The notes beneath the pieces are model-generated. The model was not told where the DNA came from, ran no database searches, and saw only the letters and a list, made by a program, of their open reading frames with translations. Positions 15,753-24,540 of a stretch of DNA of 64,000 nucleotides are shown here, one piece after another. The position numbers were made by a program, and so were the translations under genes. The DNA is from Sphingosinicella sp. (GTDB taxonomy: Bacteria; Pseudomonadota; Alphaproteobacteria; Sphingomonadales; Sphingomonadaceae), in NCBI GenBank assembly GCA_013816585.1, contig JACDEE010000001.1:325001-389000 (forward strand). The letters are read 5' to 3'. Numbering within the stretch: the first letter of the stretch is position 1; each line of letters begins with the position of its first letter.

Positions 15753-16856
15753 TTAAAATTCGAGACCCAGCTGCGGCGGGGTTGCCTGCCGCGGCGTGGT
15801 GCCGGCTTCGTCGGACAGGTTGGAAAGGCCGATTCCGAGCAGGCGGATGGACTTGGGCAGTGGCATCAAGCCCCGCAGCAGGGTGGATCCGATTTCGATG
15901 AATTCCGCACGACTTTGGACCAGATGGTCCAGCGACCTGGCGCGGGTGATGATCTGAAAATCGCGATATTTGACCTTCAGGTTTACCGTGCGGCCGGTGA
16001 GCCCCTTTCCTTCGATGCGCTTCCAGACGGTCTGGCTGATCCGCTCCAGCTCGATCAAAAGCGCAGCCTCGTCCGACAGATCTTCGAAGAACGTATCCTC
16101 CGCGCTGACCGATTTGTACGGGCGGTCGGCCTTGACCTGGCGGTGGCAGATGGCCCGGGCCAGATTGTAATAATATTCGCCCGAGCTTCCGAAATTGTGG
16201 GTCAGGAATTCAAGGCTCATCGAACGAAGATCGGCGCCGGTCTGGATGCCGAGGCGCGCCATCTTCTCGGCGGTCTTGGGCCCTATTCCGTGGAACCTCT
16301 TGACCGGAAGGATTGCCACGAACGCCTCGCCGCGCGCGGGCGTAACGACGCAAATGCCATCGGGTTTGTTCTGGTCCGACGCCAGTTTGGCGAGAAACTT
16401 GTTGTAGGAAACGCCGGCCGAGGCGGTAAGGCCGGTCTCCGCGCGGATGCGGGCGCGTATTTCCTCGGCGATCCGGGTAGCGACGCCGATCCCCTTCAGA
16501 TCCTCGGTCACGTCGAGATAGGCCTCGTCCAGGGAAAGCGGCTCAACATGGGGCGTATATTCGGCGAAGATCGCCCGGATCCGCTGTGACACCTCGCGAT
16601 AGGCCTCGAAGCGCGGCTTCACGAAAATCAGATCGGGGCAGCGGCGCCGCGCGGTGACCGACGGCATGGCCGAGCGAACGCCAAAGACTCGCGCCTCGTA
16701 GGAGGCCGCGGCGACCACGCCGCGGTGCATTCCCCCGACCGCCACGGGCTTTCCCTTGAGCTCCGGATTATCGCGCTGCTCGACGCTCGCATAAAAGGCA
16801 TCCATATCGATATGGATGATCTTGCGGGTCGGAAGGGGTGCGGCCGCGTCGTTCAC
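15753..16856 (-). CDS. dinB: DNA polymerase IV (Y-family translesion polymerase)
   Basis: A 367-aa error-prone polymerase for translesion synthesis. Catalytic carboxylates lie in IIHIDMDAFYASVEQRDNP (residues 14-32) and in SLDEAYLDVTEDLKG near 103-117. The palm, thumb (helix-hairpin-helix in VKRFHGIGPKTAEKMARLGI near 180-199) and little-finger domains follow in the usual order. It ends QLGLEF, close to a beta-clamp-binding peptide. The start is GTG at 16856, with AGGA eight bases upstream. A GTTC-N7-GTTC LexA box overlaps this start, so SOS control is likely. It diverges from the LOG-family gene. Confidence 0.95.
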   Translation of the reverse strand: MNDAAAPLPTRKIIHIDMDAFYASVEQRDNPELKGKPVAVGGMHRGVVAAASYEARVFGVRSAMPSVTARRRCPDLIFVKPRFEAYREVSQRIRAIFAEYTPHVEPLSLDEAYLDVTEDLKGIGVATRIAEEIRARIRAETGLTASAGVSYNKFLAKLASDQNKPDGICVVTPARGEAFVAILPVKRFHGIGPKTAEKMARLGIQTGADLRSMSLEFLTHNFGSSGEYYYNLARAICHRQVKADRPYKSVSAEDTFFEDLSDEAALLIELERISQTVWKRIEGKGLTGRTVNLKVKYRDFQIITRARSLDHLVQSRAEFIEIGSTLLRGLMPLPKSIRLLGIGLSNLSDEAGTTPRQATPPQLGLEF

Positions 16857-16865
16857 GGCTTGTTC
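16851..16865. promoter_or_regulatory. LexA (SOS) box at the dinB start
   Basis: The 15 bp GTTCACGGCTTGTTC match the alphaproteobacterial LexA consensus GTTC-N7-GTTC exactly. The site covers the ribosome-binding region and the GTG start codon of dinB. dinB is a typical SOS gene, so repression by LexA is expected; the position over the start, not the promoter, implies a roadblock or a promoter closer to the gene than usual. Confidence 0.65.
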
Positions 16866-16974
16866 CTATAGCTCCTTGTCTCGGCCCGCGAAAGTATGCT
16901 GGGGCCTTTACTTCGATCGCCCGGGCCAGCATTCGGGCGACGGCATTTGCCGACCTCACACGGAAGGTTCGATC

Positions 16975-17556
16975 TTGAAGCGCCTGGCAGTTTATTGCGG
17001 ATCGGCGTCCCCCGCCGACCCCATCTATATCGACACCGCGCGCGCGGTCGGCCGCGACCTGGCGGAGCGCGGCATCGGTATCGTCTACGGCGGCGGCCGC
17101 CTGGGCCTGATGGGCGCGGTGGCCGATGCCGCACTCGAAGCAGGCGGTGAAGTGATCGGAGTCATCCCCGAGGCCCTGGTCAATGCCGAGGTCGCGCATC
17201 GCGAGCTGACCGAGCTTCGCGTCGTTCAGAATATGCATGAACGCAAGGCGCTGTTCACCGATCTGTCCGACGGCTTCCTGACCATTCCGGGCGGCGTAGG
17301 AACGATGGACGAATTGTGGGAAGCCGTAAGCTGGTCGCAGCTTGGCTATCATGAAAAGCCGGTCGGCCTCCTCAATGTCGCGGCCTATTTCGACCATCTG
17401 GTCGCCTTTGCCGCGCATATGGCCGAAATAGGCTTCGTCCGCCCGCAGCATCGCAATATCCTGATCGTGGGCGACCGGCTGGATAGTCTACTGGACCGGA
17501 TGGAAAGCTATGAACCGCACCAGACGATCTTCCGCATGAAGGCCGAGGATCTTTAG
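16975..17556 (+). CDS. LOG family protein (TIGR00730)
   Basis: A 193-aa Rossmann-fold protein of the LOG/lysine-decarboxylase-like family. Members hydrolyse nucleoside 5'-monophosphates at the N-glycosidic bond; plant and some bacterial LOGs release cytokinins. The motifs are GGGRLGLMGAVADAAL near residues 37-52 and TIPGGVGTMDELWE near 103-116. The start is a TTG at 16975 (KRLAVYCGSAS follows), preceded by GGAAGG at seven bases; the 53 upstream residues of the track ORF lie in the divergent dinB promoter region. Old annotations call this lysine decarboxylase, which is incorrect. The native substrate here is unknown. It is monocistronic or co-transcribed with sucC 73 bp downstream. Confidence 0.92.
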   Translation: MKRLAVYCGSASPADPIYIDTARAVGRDLAERGIGIVYGGGRLGLMGAVADAALEAGGEVIGVIPEALVNAEVAHRELTELRVVQNMHERKALFTDLSDGFLTIPGGVGTMDELWEAVSWSQLGYHEKPVGLLNVAAYFDHLVAFAAHMAEIGFVRPQHRNILIVGDRLDSLLDRMESYEPHQTIFRMKAEDL

Positions 17557-17629
17557 GCCGCCTTCCCATCCCCGCCGCCTTGTGCTTTAGGCGCGGCAAC
17601 ATCTTTGCTTTCAAAGGATTTCGATCCCC

Positions 17630-18829
17630 ATGAATATCCACGAATATCAGGCCAAGGAATTGCTCGCCAAGTTCGGCGTTCCCGTGCCCATCGGGTATGC
17701 GGCGATGAGCGTCGAGGAAGCGGTTGCCGCGGCCGGCAAGCTGCCCGGGCCGCTCTATGTCGTGAAATCGCAAATCCATGCCGGCGGACGCGGCAAGGGC
17801 AAGTTCAAGGAATTGGGTCCCGACGCCAAAGGCGGGGTACGGCTGGCGCGCAGCATGGACGAGGTTCGCGCCTCGGCGGACGATATGCTGGGCAACACCC
17901 TGGTCACGATCCAGACGGGCGCCGAGGGCAAGCAGGTTAACCGCCTCTACGTTACCGATGGCGTCGACATCGCCAGCGAATTCTACCTCGCTTATCTGGT
18001 TGATCGTTCGACCGGCCGGATCGCGATGGTGGTTTCCACCGAAGGCGGGATGGATATTGAACAGGTCGCGCACGACACGCCGGACAAGATCCAGACGATC
18101 CTGATCGATCCGGCTCAGGGCTTCCAGCCGCATCACGGCCGCGCGGTTGCTTTCGCCCTCGGGCTGCAAGGCGACCATAACAAGCAGGCGCAATCGATCG
18201 CGCGCAAATTATACGATGCCTTCATCGGCACCGATGCATCGCAGATCGAAATCAATCCGCTGGCGGTGACCGAGGACGGCCAATTGCTGGTGCTCGACGC
18301 CAAGGTCGGGTTCGATTCGAACGCAATGTACCGCCACATCGACATCGAGGCGCTTCGCGACGAGAGCGAAGAAGACCCGATGGAGGTCGAAGCCTCCAAA
18401 CATGATCTCGCCTATATCAAGCTGGACGGCGATATCGGCTGCATGGTCAATGGCGCGGGCCTCGCCATGGCGACGATGGACATCATCAAGCTGAACGGCG
18501 CCTTCCCGGCCAATTTCCTCGATGTCGGCGGGGGCGCCAGCAAGGAAAAGGTTACCGCCGCGTTCAAGATCATCCTGTCCGATCCGGCCGTGAAGGGCAT
18601 TTTGGTCAACATCTTCGGCGGGATCATGCGCTGCGACATCATTGCGGAGGGCATCATCGCTGCGGCCAAGGAGGTCAATCTGGACGTTCCCCTGGTGGTG
18701 CGCCTGGAAGGCACCAATGTCGAAGAAGGCAAGCGGATCCTGGCTGATAGCGGCCTTCCTATCGTGGCAGCGAACGATCTGGGCGATGCCGCCCGCAAGA
18801 TCGTCGCGCAGGTCAAGGATGCGGCTTGA
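17630..18829 (+). CDS. sucC: Succinate-CoA ligase, ADP-forming, beta subunit
   Basis: A 399-aa ATP-grasp subunit that, with SucD, converts succinyl-CoA to succinate with ATP or GTP formation in the TCA cycle. The N-terminus [20 protein letters not shown] is near-invariant. The ATP-grasp region holds [18 protein letters not shown] near residues 46-63, [23 protein letters not shown] near 204-226 and the C-terminal [14 protein letters not shown] near 325-338. AAAGGAT precedes the ATG. Usually sucD follows directly, but here etfB is next, so the alpha subunit must be encoded elsewhere. Confidence 0.97.
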   Translation: MNIHEYQAKELLAKFGVPVPIGYAAMSVEEAVAAAGKLPGPLYVVKSQIHAGGRGKGKFKELGPDAKGGVRLARSMDEVRASADDMLGNTLVTIQTGAEGKQVNRLYVTDGVDIASEFYLAYLVDRSTGRIAMVVSTEGGMDIEQVAHDTPDKIQTILIDPAQGFQPHHGRAVAFALGLQGDHNKQAQSIARKLYDAFIGTDASQIEINPLAVTEDGQLLVLDAKVGFDSNAMYRHIDIEALRDESEEDPMEVEASKHDLAYIKLDGDIGCMVNGAGLAMATMDIIKLNGAFPANFLDVGGGASKEKVTAAFKIILSDPAVKGILVNIFGGIMRCDIIAEGIIAAAKEVNLDVPLVVRLEGTNVEEGKRILADSGLPIVAANDLGDAARKIVAQVKDAA

Positions 18830-18931
18830 CGTTAACGTAAGCACCGAGGCAAAGCCTCTTCAATCGCGTCCCAACGCTTTCCGGTTCGCTAGACAGACGG
18901 GCTGGAAGAATGGGCTGGAAGGAATGAAGCC

Positions 18932-19681
18932 ATGAAGCTGCTGGTCCCCGTCAAGCGGGTCATCGATTATAACGTCAAACCGAGGGTCAAGGCCGACGGC
19001 ACCGGCGTTGACCTGGCCAATGTCAAGATGAGCATGAACCCGTTCGATGAGATTGCGGTCGAAGAAGCCATTCGCCTGAAGGAAAAGGGCCTGGCGACTG
19101 AAATCGTCGCGGTTTCGATCGGCCCCGCCAAGGCGCAGGAAACGCTTCGGACCGCTTTGGCCATGGGCGCCGACCGGGCGATCCTGGTCCAGACGGACGC
19201 CGATGTGGAGCCGCTCGCAGTGGCCAAGCTGCTGCAGAAAATCGTCGAGGAAGAACAGCCGCAGCTGGTGATCCTCGGCAAGCAGGCGATCGACGACGAT
19301 TCGAACCAGACCGGGCAGATGCTGGGCGCCTTGCTCGGCTGGGGCCAGGGCACCTTTGCCTCTAAGGTCGAAGTGGACGGCCAGGCCGTCAGCGTGACTC
19401 GCGAAGTCGATGGCGGGCTGGAAACGGTGAAGCTCAACCTCCCGGCGATCGTCACCACCGATCTTCGCCTGAACGAGCCCCGTTATGCGTCGCTGCCCAA
19501 CATCATGAAGGCCAAGTCCAAGCTGTTGGCGCAAAAAACGCCGGAAGATTATGGCGTCGACATCGCGCCCCGGCTTTCGATCCTGAAAGTGGTCGAGCCT
19601 TCCAAGCGCCAGGCTGGCGTGAAGGTCGGGTCCGTGGACGAGCTGATCGACAAATTGCGTGAGACGGGAGTGGTGGGATGA
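18932..19681 (+). CDS. etfB: Electron transfer flavoprotein subunit beta
   Basis: A 249-aa ETF beta subunit of normal length. With EtfA it forms the FAD- and AMP-containing heterodimer that collects electrons from acyl-CoA and other dehydrogenases and passes them to ETF:ubiquinone oxidoreductase. The start [23 protein letters not shown], the [16 protein letters not shown] segment and the signature-like [31 protein letters not shown] near residues 150-180 are typical. The ATG lies after GGAAGGAATGAAGCC. Its TGA overlaps the etfA ATG by 4 bp. Confidence 0.97.
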   Translation: MKLLVPVKRVIDYNVKPRVKADGTGVDLANVKMSMNPFDEIAVEEAIRLKEKGLATEIVAVSIGPAKAQETLRTALAMGADRAILVQTDADVEPLAVAKLLQKIVEEEQPQLVILGKQAIDDDSNQTGQMLGALLGWGQGTFASKVEVDGQAVSVTREVDGGLETVKLNLPAIVTTDLRLNEPRYASLPNIMKAKSKLLAQKTPEDYGVDIAPRLSILKVVEPSKRQAGVKVGSVDELIDKLRETGVVG

Positions 19682-20607
19682 AGACGCTCGTTTGGGTCGA
19701 ACATGAAGAAGGTCAGCTGAAGGACGCGACGCTTTCCGCCGTCACCGCGGCATCCAAGCTGGGCGAAGTTCACCTATTGGTAGCCGGCCAGAATGTCGGC
19801 GACGTGGGTGCCCAGGCGGCAAAAATCGCTGGTGTCGGCAAGGTCCATGTCGCGGACGACGCGGCTTTTGCCCATGGCCTCGCGGAAAATGTCGCGCCCT
19901 TGATCGCCGGCCTGATGGACCATCATGACGCGTTCCTCGCGCCATCGACTACCACGGGCAAGAATATCGCACCGCGCGTGGCGGCCCTGCTGGATGTGAT
20001 GCAGATTTCCGACATCCTTTCGGTCGAGAGCGATGACACCTTCACGCGACCGATCTACGCCGGCAACGCTATCGCGACGGTCAAGTCGTCGGATTCGAAG
20101 AAGGTGATCACGGTCCGCGGCACGGCCTTCGAAAAGGCCGCCGCCGAGGGCGGTTCGGCGCAGGTCGAAGCCGTGAGCGGGACCGGCGACAAAGGTCTTT
20201 CCAGTTTCGTCGGGCAGGAAGTCGCGCATAGCGAGCGGCCGGAGCTGACTAGCGCCAACATCATCGTATCGGGCGGGCGGGCGCTTGGATCGTCGGAGCA
20301 ATTCCACGCTTTGATCGACCCGCTGGCGGACAAATTGGGCGCCGCCGTCGGCGCCTCGCGCGCGGCGGTGGATGCGGGCTATGCGCCCAACGATTATCAG
20401 GTCGGCCAGACCGGCAAGATCGTAGCACCCGGGATCTACATCGCGATCGGCATTTCCGGTGCGATCCAGCATCTGGCGGGCATGAAGGATTCCAAGGTGA
20501 TCGTGGCGATCAACAAGGATGAAGACGCCCCGATCTTCCAGGTGGCGGACATCGGCCTGGTCGGCGACCTGTTCAAGATCGTGCCCGAACTGACCGAGAA
20601 GCTTTAA
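19678..20607 (+). CDS. etfA: Electron transfer flavoprotein subunit alpha
   Basis: A 309-aa ETF alpha subunit. The C-terminal FAD-binding domain is complete: [51 protein letters not shown] near residues 198-247, then [36 protein letters not shown] near 253-288. The N-terminal domain begins [18 protein letters not shown]. It is coupled to etfB by a 4-bp overlap (ATGA). The convergent DUF885 gene ends four bases after its stop, so the two transcripts must overlap at their 3' ends. Confidence 0.97.
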   Translation: MKTLVWVEHEEGQLKDATLSAVTAASKLGEVHLLVAGQNVGDVGAQAAKIAGVGKVHVADDAAFAHGLAENVAPLIAGLMDHHDAFLAPSTTTGKNIAPRVAALLDVMQISDILSVESDDTFTRPIYAGNAIATVKSSDSKKVITVRGTAFEKAAAEGGSAQVEAVSGTGDKGLSSFVGQEVAHSERPELTSANIIVSGGRALGSSEQFHALIDPLADKLGAAVGASRAAVDAGYAPNDYQVGQTGKIVAPGIYIAIGISGAIQHLAGMKDSKVIVAINKDEDAPIFQVADIGLVGDLFKIVPELTEKL

Positions 20608-20611
20608 GGTA

Positions 20612-21904
20612 TCAGCGGCCGATCAGGTCGCTGGGAAGCGTAGGTTCCGACAATATGCGTTCGAAGGCGGCCCATCGCTCCTGCGGCGAGGCGCCGGCCC
20701 CTTCGACATGGTTGCGGACCATGTCCTGGCCCAGGCCGTAATTGATTACATAGCTTCGATATTGGTCGGTAAAATCGATCGACTGGCGGGCGCGGGCTTC
20801 CGACACCAGCTGATATTTGCGGGTGAGTTCGATCGCCTGCGGCCGGGTGATGCGGCCGTCGAGATAATCCCGGGCAATGGTGAAACGCGCTCCGGAAAGT
20901 TCGCGCATCGCGTCCAGCAGGACCAGATATTCGTCCGCCTCGGCGGTCGAAAGGTTCGCCAACGGATAAAGAACGGCCTTTTCATAGGCCAGCCGTTCGT
21001 GCCCCGGAAAGGCTAGATCGATCCCATAATTGGCCGATCCTTCGGCGATCAGGGATTGCGGCGAGTAAAGCGGGTACACGGTATATTCGATCCAGCCGCG
21101 CTCCTTCGCCAATTTCTGTTCCAGCAGCATGTTATAGGCGTGATGGCCCGGATAGCCTTCGTGGCAGCCCAGATCGACCGCGCGGCTGACCCGGATCGGC
21201 AAATCGGTGTTGATCTGGATGAGGCTGGTCGCATCGCCTTTATACCAATTATAGCCCGACCAGCTTTTGCCGGTGACGAATTCCATCGTGAAATTCTCGG
21301 GGCTCGGCAGCGCGATATGCTGGACCGTACGGCGCTTGCATTCAGCGATGGCCGCATCGAATACTGGTTTCAGCCGATCCTTTGGAATGATGAAGCGGTT
21401 CTGGAAGGCATCGACCCGGTCGGCCAGCGCGCCCTGGCCCGGCACCAGGTGATCGATCCGTGCCAATATGGGGTCGTAGGCGGTAAACGGCTTCAATTCG
21501 GGACGAACGCCGAACAGGCCTTCCGCCTCGTCCGCGAAGCTCAATCTCTCTCCGCCGAGCAACCTCAGCCGTGTCTGTGCCGCCTTCAATTGGGACAGGA
21601 GGAATATCTTGCGTACCTGTTCGCGCGCGTCGCGCGAGACGTCGATCGCGCGGGCGCGCGAGACCAGGCTGGCAGCCTCGTTGGCGAGTTCGTCCACCGA
21701 TCGCGGCGCGCTTTTGGCGGCTGCCTGCCATTCGGCGGGGCCGTAATAAGCATCGATATAGCCGGGCTCCCGCTCGCCTATCTCAAGCTGCATCTGCACA
21801 TAATCGGCGGCGACCTCATCAAGGCCGTCGCCCATCAAATTGGGCGAGACACAGGCCGTCAGCAACAAGGCGGCGCCGATCGCGATCAGCCGTTTAACGA
21901 GCAT
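20612..21904 (-). CDS. DUF885 family lipoprotein (putative metallopeptidase)
   Basis: A 430-aa exported protein. The start at 21904 gives MLVKRLIAIGAALLLTACVSP, a lipoprotein signal with lipobox LTAC; the 41 upstream residues in the track ORF lie in the nhaA 3' end and are discarded. The DUF885 domain carries the zinc-peptidase-like segment LGCHEGYPGHHAYNMLLEQ near residues 235-253 (HExxxH-like, HEGYPGHH) followed by a downstream glutamate in LIAEGSANYG. Members are thought to be M32-like peptidases; substrates are unknown. It begins one base after the nhaA stop, which suggests co-transcription with the antiporter. Confidence 0.85.
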   Translation of the reverse strand: MLVKRLIAIGAALLLTACVSPNLMGDGLDEVAADYVQMQLEIGEREPGYIDAYYGPAEWQAAAKSAPRSVDELANEAASLVSRARAIDVSRDAREQVRKIFLLSQLKAAQTRLRLLGGERLSFADEAEGLFGVRPELKPFTAYDPILARIDHLVPGQGALADRVDAFQNRFIIPKDRLKPVFDAAIAECKRRTVQHIALPSPENFTMEFVTGKSWSGYNWYKGDATSLIQINTDLPIRVSRAVDLGCHEGYPGHHAYNMLLEQKLAKERGWIEYTVYPLYSPQSLIAEGSANYGIDLAFPGHERLAYEKAVLYPLANLSTAEADEYLVLLDAMRELSGARFTIARDYLDGRITRPQAIELTRKYQLVSEARARQSIDFTDQYRSYVINYGLGQDMVRNHVEGAGASPQERWAAFERILSEPTLPSDLIGR

Positions 21905-21905
21905 G

Positions 21906-23165
21906 TTATATTCTCTCCACATCGCCATCGGCCAGGATCTCGGCCCGTTGCAATTCTTCCTCTTCATGCTGAGATTCCAGCGGCGGGGCAATGCGCAGGA
22001 TCGCATATCCGGCGAGCGCCGAGGCAATCGAACCCAGCAGCACCCCCAATTTGGCCTCCTCCACCCATTCGGGGTTGGCCGGGAAAGCGAGCGCGCCGAT
22101 GAACAGGCTCATCGTGAAGCCGATGCCGCAGAGCAAGGAGACGCCGTAAATCTGGAGCCAGGTGGCGCCGCGCAGCCGGACGGCGAGCCCGAATTTCACC
22201 GCCAGATAGATAGCGCCGAAAATTCCGATCTGTTTGCCGATGAACAATCCCGCGGCGATCCCGAGCGGGAGTGGTGCGAAGAATTGGGCTGCGCCGATCC
22301 CTTCCAGGGTAACCCCGGCATTGGCGAAGCCGAACAGCGGAATGATGAGAAACCCGACCCAGGGGGAGAGTGCATGCTCGAGCCGGTGAAGCGGCGAATC
22401 CGGGGCATCCGGCGCGCCGGGGGTTTTTACCACGGGAATGACGAGTGCGGCGAGCACCCCGGCCACCGTCGCGTGCACGCCCGAAAGCAGGATTGCATAC
22501 CATAAGAAGGCGGCGCCGATCAGATAGACGGGCAGCGACCGCACGCCCCGCCTGTTGAGGCCGAACAAGAGAATCAGGATGGCGGCAGCGGCCGCGAGCG
22601 CGAGGAGGTCGATGTCGGCGGTATAGACCAGGGCGATGATCGCCACGGCGCCCATGTCGTCGACGATCGCGACCGTGGTCAGAAAGAGTTTCAGCGAAGT
22701 TGGCGCGCGCGAACCGAGCAGGGCCAGAACGCCAATGGCAAAGGCTATGTCGGTTGCCGCCGGTATCGCCCAGCCATTGGCCAGGCCAGGATCGGACCCA
22801 GCAGCAATCAGGTAAATGAAGGCCGGCGCGGCCATTCCCGCGGCGGCGGCAATGAAGGGAAGGCGCCGCTGCTTCGCGGTGACCAGCCGGCCGTCGACCA
22901 GCTCGCGCTTGATCTCCAGCCCGACCAGCAGGAAGAAAATCGCCATCAGCCCATCGTTGATCCACAAATGGGCGGTCATCGGCCCGATCCGCGGCGAGAG
23001 CGTCCCGCCAATCTCGGCATGAAGCCAATGATGATAGAGTTGGTGAAGCGGGCTGTTGGCGACGATCAGCGCCAATGCGGCGGCGCCCATCAGCAGGATG
23101 CCGCCCGCGGCTTCGCTGTTCAGGAGATGTCGGAGGGCGGAATCGGGTCGGGAGCTGGGTAACAT
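21906..23165 (-). CDS. nhaA: Na+/H+ antiporter NhaA
   Basis: A 419-aa inner-membrane antiporter that exports Na+ in exchange for two H+, important for pH and salt homeostasis. Twelve hydrophobic segments are visible. The functional aspartates appear in the conserved blocks: NGWAIPAATDIAFAIGVLALLGSRAP (two-D motif with ATDIAFA, near residues 128-153) and the following FLTTVAIVDDMGAVAIIALVYT (DD near 165-166). The N-terminus starts with FLNSEAAGGILLMGAAALALIVANSP, typical of NhaA. The C-terminus has a Glu-rich tail (QHEEEELQRAEILADGDVERI). The DUF885 lipoprotein gene follows directly. Confidence 0.96.
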   Translation of the reverse strand: MLPSSRPDSALRHLLNSEAAGGILLMGAAALALIVANSPLHQLYHHWLHAEIGGTLSPRIGPMTAHLWINDGLMAIFFLLVGLEIKRELVDGRLVTAKQRRLPFIAAAAGMAAPAFIYLIAAGSDPGLANGWAIPAATDIAFAIGVLALLGSRAPTSLKLFLTTVAIVDDMGAVAIIALVYTADIDLLALAAAAAILILLFGLNRRGVRSLPVYLIGAAFLWYAILLSGVHATVAGVLAALVIPVVKTPGAPDAPDSPLHRLEHALSPWVGFLIIPLFGFANAGVTLEGIGAAQFFAPLPLGIAAGLFIGKQIGIFGAIYLAVKFGLAVRLRGATWLQIYGVSLLCGIGFTMSLFIGALAFPANPEWVEEAKLGVLLGSIASALAGYAILRIAPPLESQHEEEELQRAEILADGDVERI

Positions 23166-23226
23166 CCGGCTTGGTTTAGCGCCTGGCGCGCCAGGCGCAA
23201 ATCGCGCCGAGCGCCGGCTTTAGCGC

Positions 23227-23415
23227 TCAGGCGTTGTTGGCCATCATCGCGGTCAGGAAATATCCGAGGATGGCGACCGGTCCCAGCAGGAAAAGGGTCA
23301 GTGCGACCGCGATCAGGCGGACCCCCATGACGTCCATTCCAGTCCAGTTGGCGAACCCGGCGCAGACGCCGAGGATCTTTCCATTGCTTTTATCGGGTGC
23401 GTAGCGGCTGTTCAT
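23227..23415 (-). CDS. PspC domain protein
   Basis: A 62-aa inner-membrane protein. The track ORF starts too far upstream; the ATG at 23415 opens MNSRYAPDKSNGKILGVCAGFANWTGMDVMGVRLIAVALTLF, the PspC domain with its GVCAG(F/L)A signature. One or two hydrophobic segments follow (about 31-57). PspC proteins sense envelope stress and signal to PspA or other partners. It lies 38 bp downstream of a 37-aa membrane peptide gene, and a sigma54-like promoter precedes both, in line with the sigma54-dependent psp operons of enterobacteria. No pspA or pspB lies in the window. The SD is weak, so coupling to the upstream gene is possible. Confidence 0.9.
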   Translation of the reverse strand: MNSRYAPDKSNGKILGVCAGFANWTGMDVMGVRLIAVALTLFLLGPVAILGYFLTAMMANNA

Positions 23416-23453
23416 GATCGATGTCCGAAATAAGGAGGGTGGAGGCCCGGCGA

Positions 23454-23567
23454 TCAGATGAACTGACCGACGGGACCTACGGCTGCGGAAACGAAGATCG
23501 TGCTGGCGACGAGAGCGCCGACGATGGAGACTGCGAACTGCTGCAGATTGGCGAAATTGAAGGTCAT
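23454..23567 (-). CDS. Small membrane peptide upstream of PspC
   Basis: A 37-aa ORF, too short for the ORF track. Its product begins MTFNFANLQQFAVSIVGAL and continues as one hydrophobic helix ending VGPVGQFI, so it should be a single-span membrane peptide. The ATG at 23567 is preceded by AGGGAAC at a good distance. It sits between the sigma54-like promoter and the PspC gene, both on the same strand, so it is probably the first gene of a small envelope-stress operon. The function is unknown; regulation of PspC or membrane stabilisation, as with PspB, is only an inference. Confidence 0.7.
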   Translation of the reverse strand: MTFNFANLQQFAVSIVGALVASTIFVSAAVGPVGQFI

Positions 23568-23587
23568 TTTCTTGTTCCCTGAATTCG

Positions 23588-23605
23588 CCCCGGTTCATTC
23601 CGGGG
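23588..23605 (-). other. Leader hairpin in the small-peptide/PspC operon
   Basis: Arms CCCCGG and CCGGGG form a perfect 6-bp stem with a 6-nt loop. It lies between the expected transcription start and the SD of the 37-aa gene, so it would be in the 5' untranslated RNA. Its role is unknown. Confidence 0.4.
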
Positions 23606-23620
23606 TATGCCAGGGAGGTC

Positions 23621-23637
23621 TGCACGGCACGTGCCAA
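23621..23637 (-). promoter_or_regulatory. Sigma54-like -24/-12 promoter
   Basis: On the minus strand the sequence TTGGCACGTGCCGTGCA matches the sigma54 consensus YTGGCACG-N4-TTGCW with one mismatch (GTGCA for TTGCA). The essential GG and GC are 10 bp apart, as required. It lies about 55 bp upstream of the 37-aa peptide gene and would drive it together with PspC. No enhancer-binding protein gene is adjacent. Confidence 0.6.
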
Positions 23638-23803
23638 GTCCAGAAAATGTTGGAAAACCGTTGATTTTGGGCTGGCCGACTTAGCCAGGCACTACAGGGT
23701 CTGGCGGGAAATGCTAAGGTTCGGCGGGCATATTGGGATTCTGCGCCAACTTGAAGCTAGACGGTGGCGCACCTAATTCGATTCCAACGGAAAGAGGAAA
23801 GAA

Positions 23804-24082
23804 ATGGCTGAGGAAATGCTTTGTCCGGTCGACCGGACTCCTTTGGTGATGAGCGAGCGGCAGAATATCGAGATCGATTATTGTCCCACATGCCGCGGTG
23901 TCTGGCTCGACCGCGGCGAGCTCGACAAGATCATCGAGGGGAGCGAGGGCAGCAGTGCCGCCCAGGCCGCGCCCGAACGTCCCCGCGCCGATCATTCCAA
24001 CCCCTTCGGCGGCTATAGCCACGATCAGCGCCAGCCTTACAAAAAGCGCAAGAAGAGCTTCCTGGAAGAGATTTTCGACTGA
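23804..24082 (+). CDS. Zinc-ribbon (zf-TFIIB) protein
   Basis: A 92-aa protein. The N-terminus has a TFIIB-type zinc ribbon: one cysteine in MLCPVD, then CPTCRGVWLDRGELDKIIEG near residues 26-46, a pattern common in small bacterial proteins of unknown function. The C-terminal half is charged and Gly/Lys-rich (FGGYSHDQRQPYKKRKKSFLEEIF) and probably disordered apart from its last helix. AAAGAGGAAAGAA precedes the ATG. It is followed after four bases by the DUF488 gene, so the two likely form an operon. The usual first CxxC pair has only one cysteine here. Confidence 0.85.
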   Translation: MAEEMLCPVDRTPLVMSERQNIEIDYCPTCRGVWLDRGELDKIIEGSEGSSAAQAAPERPRADHSNPFGGYSHDQRQPYKKRKKSFLEEIFD

Positions 24083-24086
24083 TCCG

Positions 24087-24527
24087 ATGCCCGGGCGCCC
24101 GCTATTCACCATCGGCTATGAGGGCAAGACCATGGCCGAGTTCCTGGAAGAGCTCGAGGCGGTCAGGGTCGAGCGGGTGATCGATGTCCGCGCGGTGGCC
24201 GCCTCGCGCCGGCCCGGCTTCTCCAAGACCGCGCTCTCTGGCGCGCTTCGGGAAAAGGGCATCGACTATCTGCATCTAAGGTCGCTGGGAACGCCGGCGG
24301 CCGGGCGTCAGGCGGCGCGCCAGGGCCGCGTGGCAGAAATGCGCGACATCTATGCGGAGCAACTGGAAACTCCGGAGGCGGAGCTTGCCCTGGAGCAGGC
24401 CCTCGACGCCGCGACCGAGAAATTATCGGCCCTGCTTTGCTATGAGGCCGATGCTCCGGACTGCCACCGGTCGATGCTCGCGGATCGAATGGTTGGGAGA
24501 TTGAAATTCGAAATAGGCGATCTTTAA
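24087..24527 (+). CDS. DUF488 family protein
   Basis: A 146-aa protein starting at the ATG 24087 (MPGRPLFTIGYEGKTMAEFLEEL), four bases after the zinc-ribbon gene; the 63 earlier residues of the track ORF are a shadow of that gene. The DUF488 pattern is clear: TIGYEG at the start, VIDVRAVAASRRPGFSKTAL near residues 31-50, and the C-terminal LLCYEADAPDCHRSMLADRM near 114-133. The conserved Arg and Cys/His residues suggest an enzyme, but no activity is established for the family. It ends 14 bp from the convergent Crp/Fnr-type regulator. Confidence 0.9.
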   Translation: MPGRPLFTIGYEGKTMAEFLEELEAVRVERVIDVRAVAASRRPGFSKTALSGALREKGIDYLHLRSLGTPAAGRQAARQGRVAEMRDIYAEQLETPEAELALEQALDAATEKLSALLCYEADAPDCHRSMLADRMVGRLKFEIGDL

Positions 24528-24540
24528 AAGGTCGCCAGGG

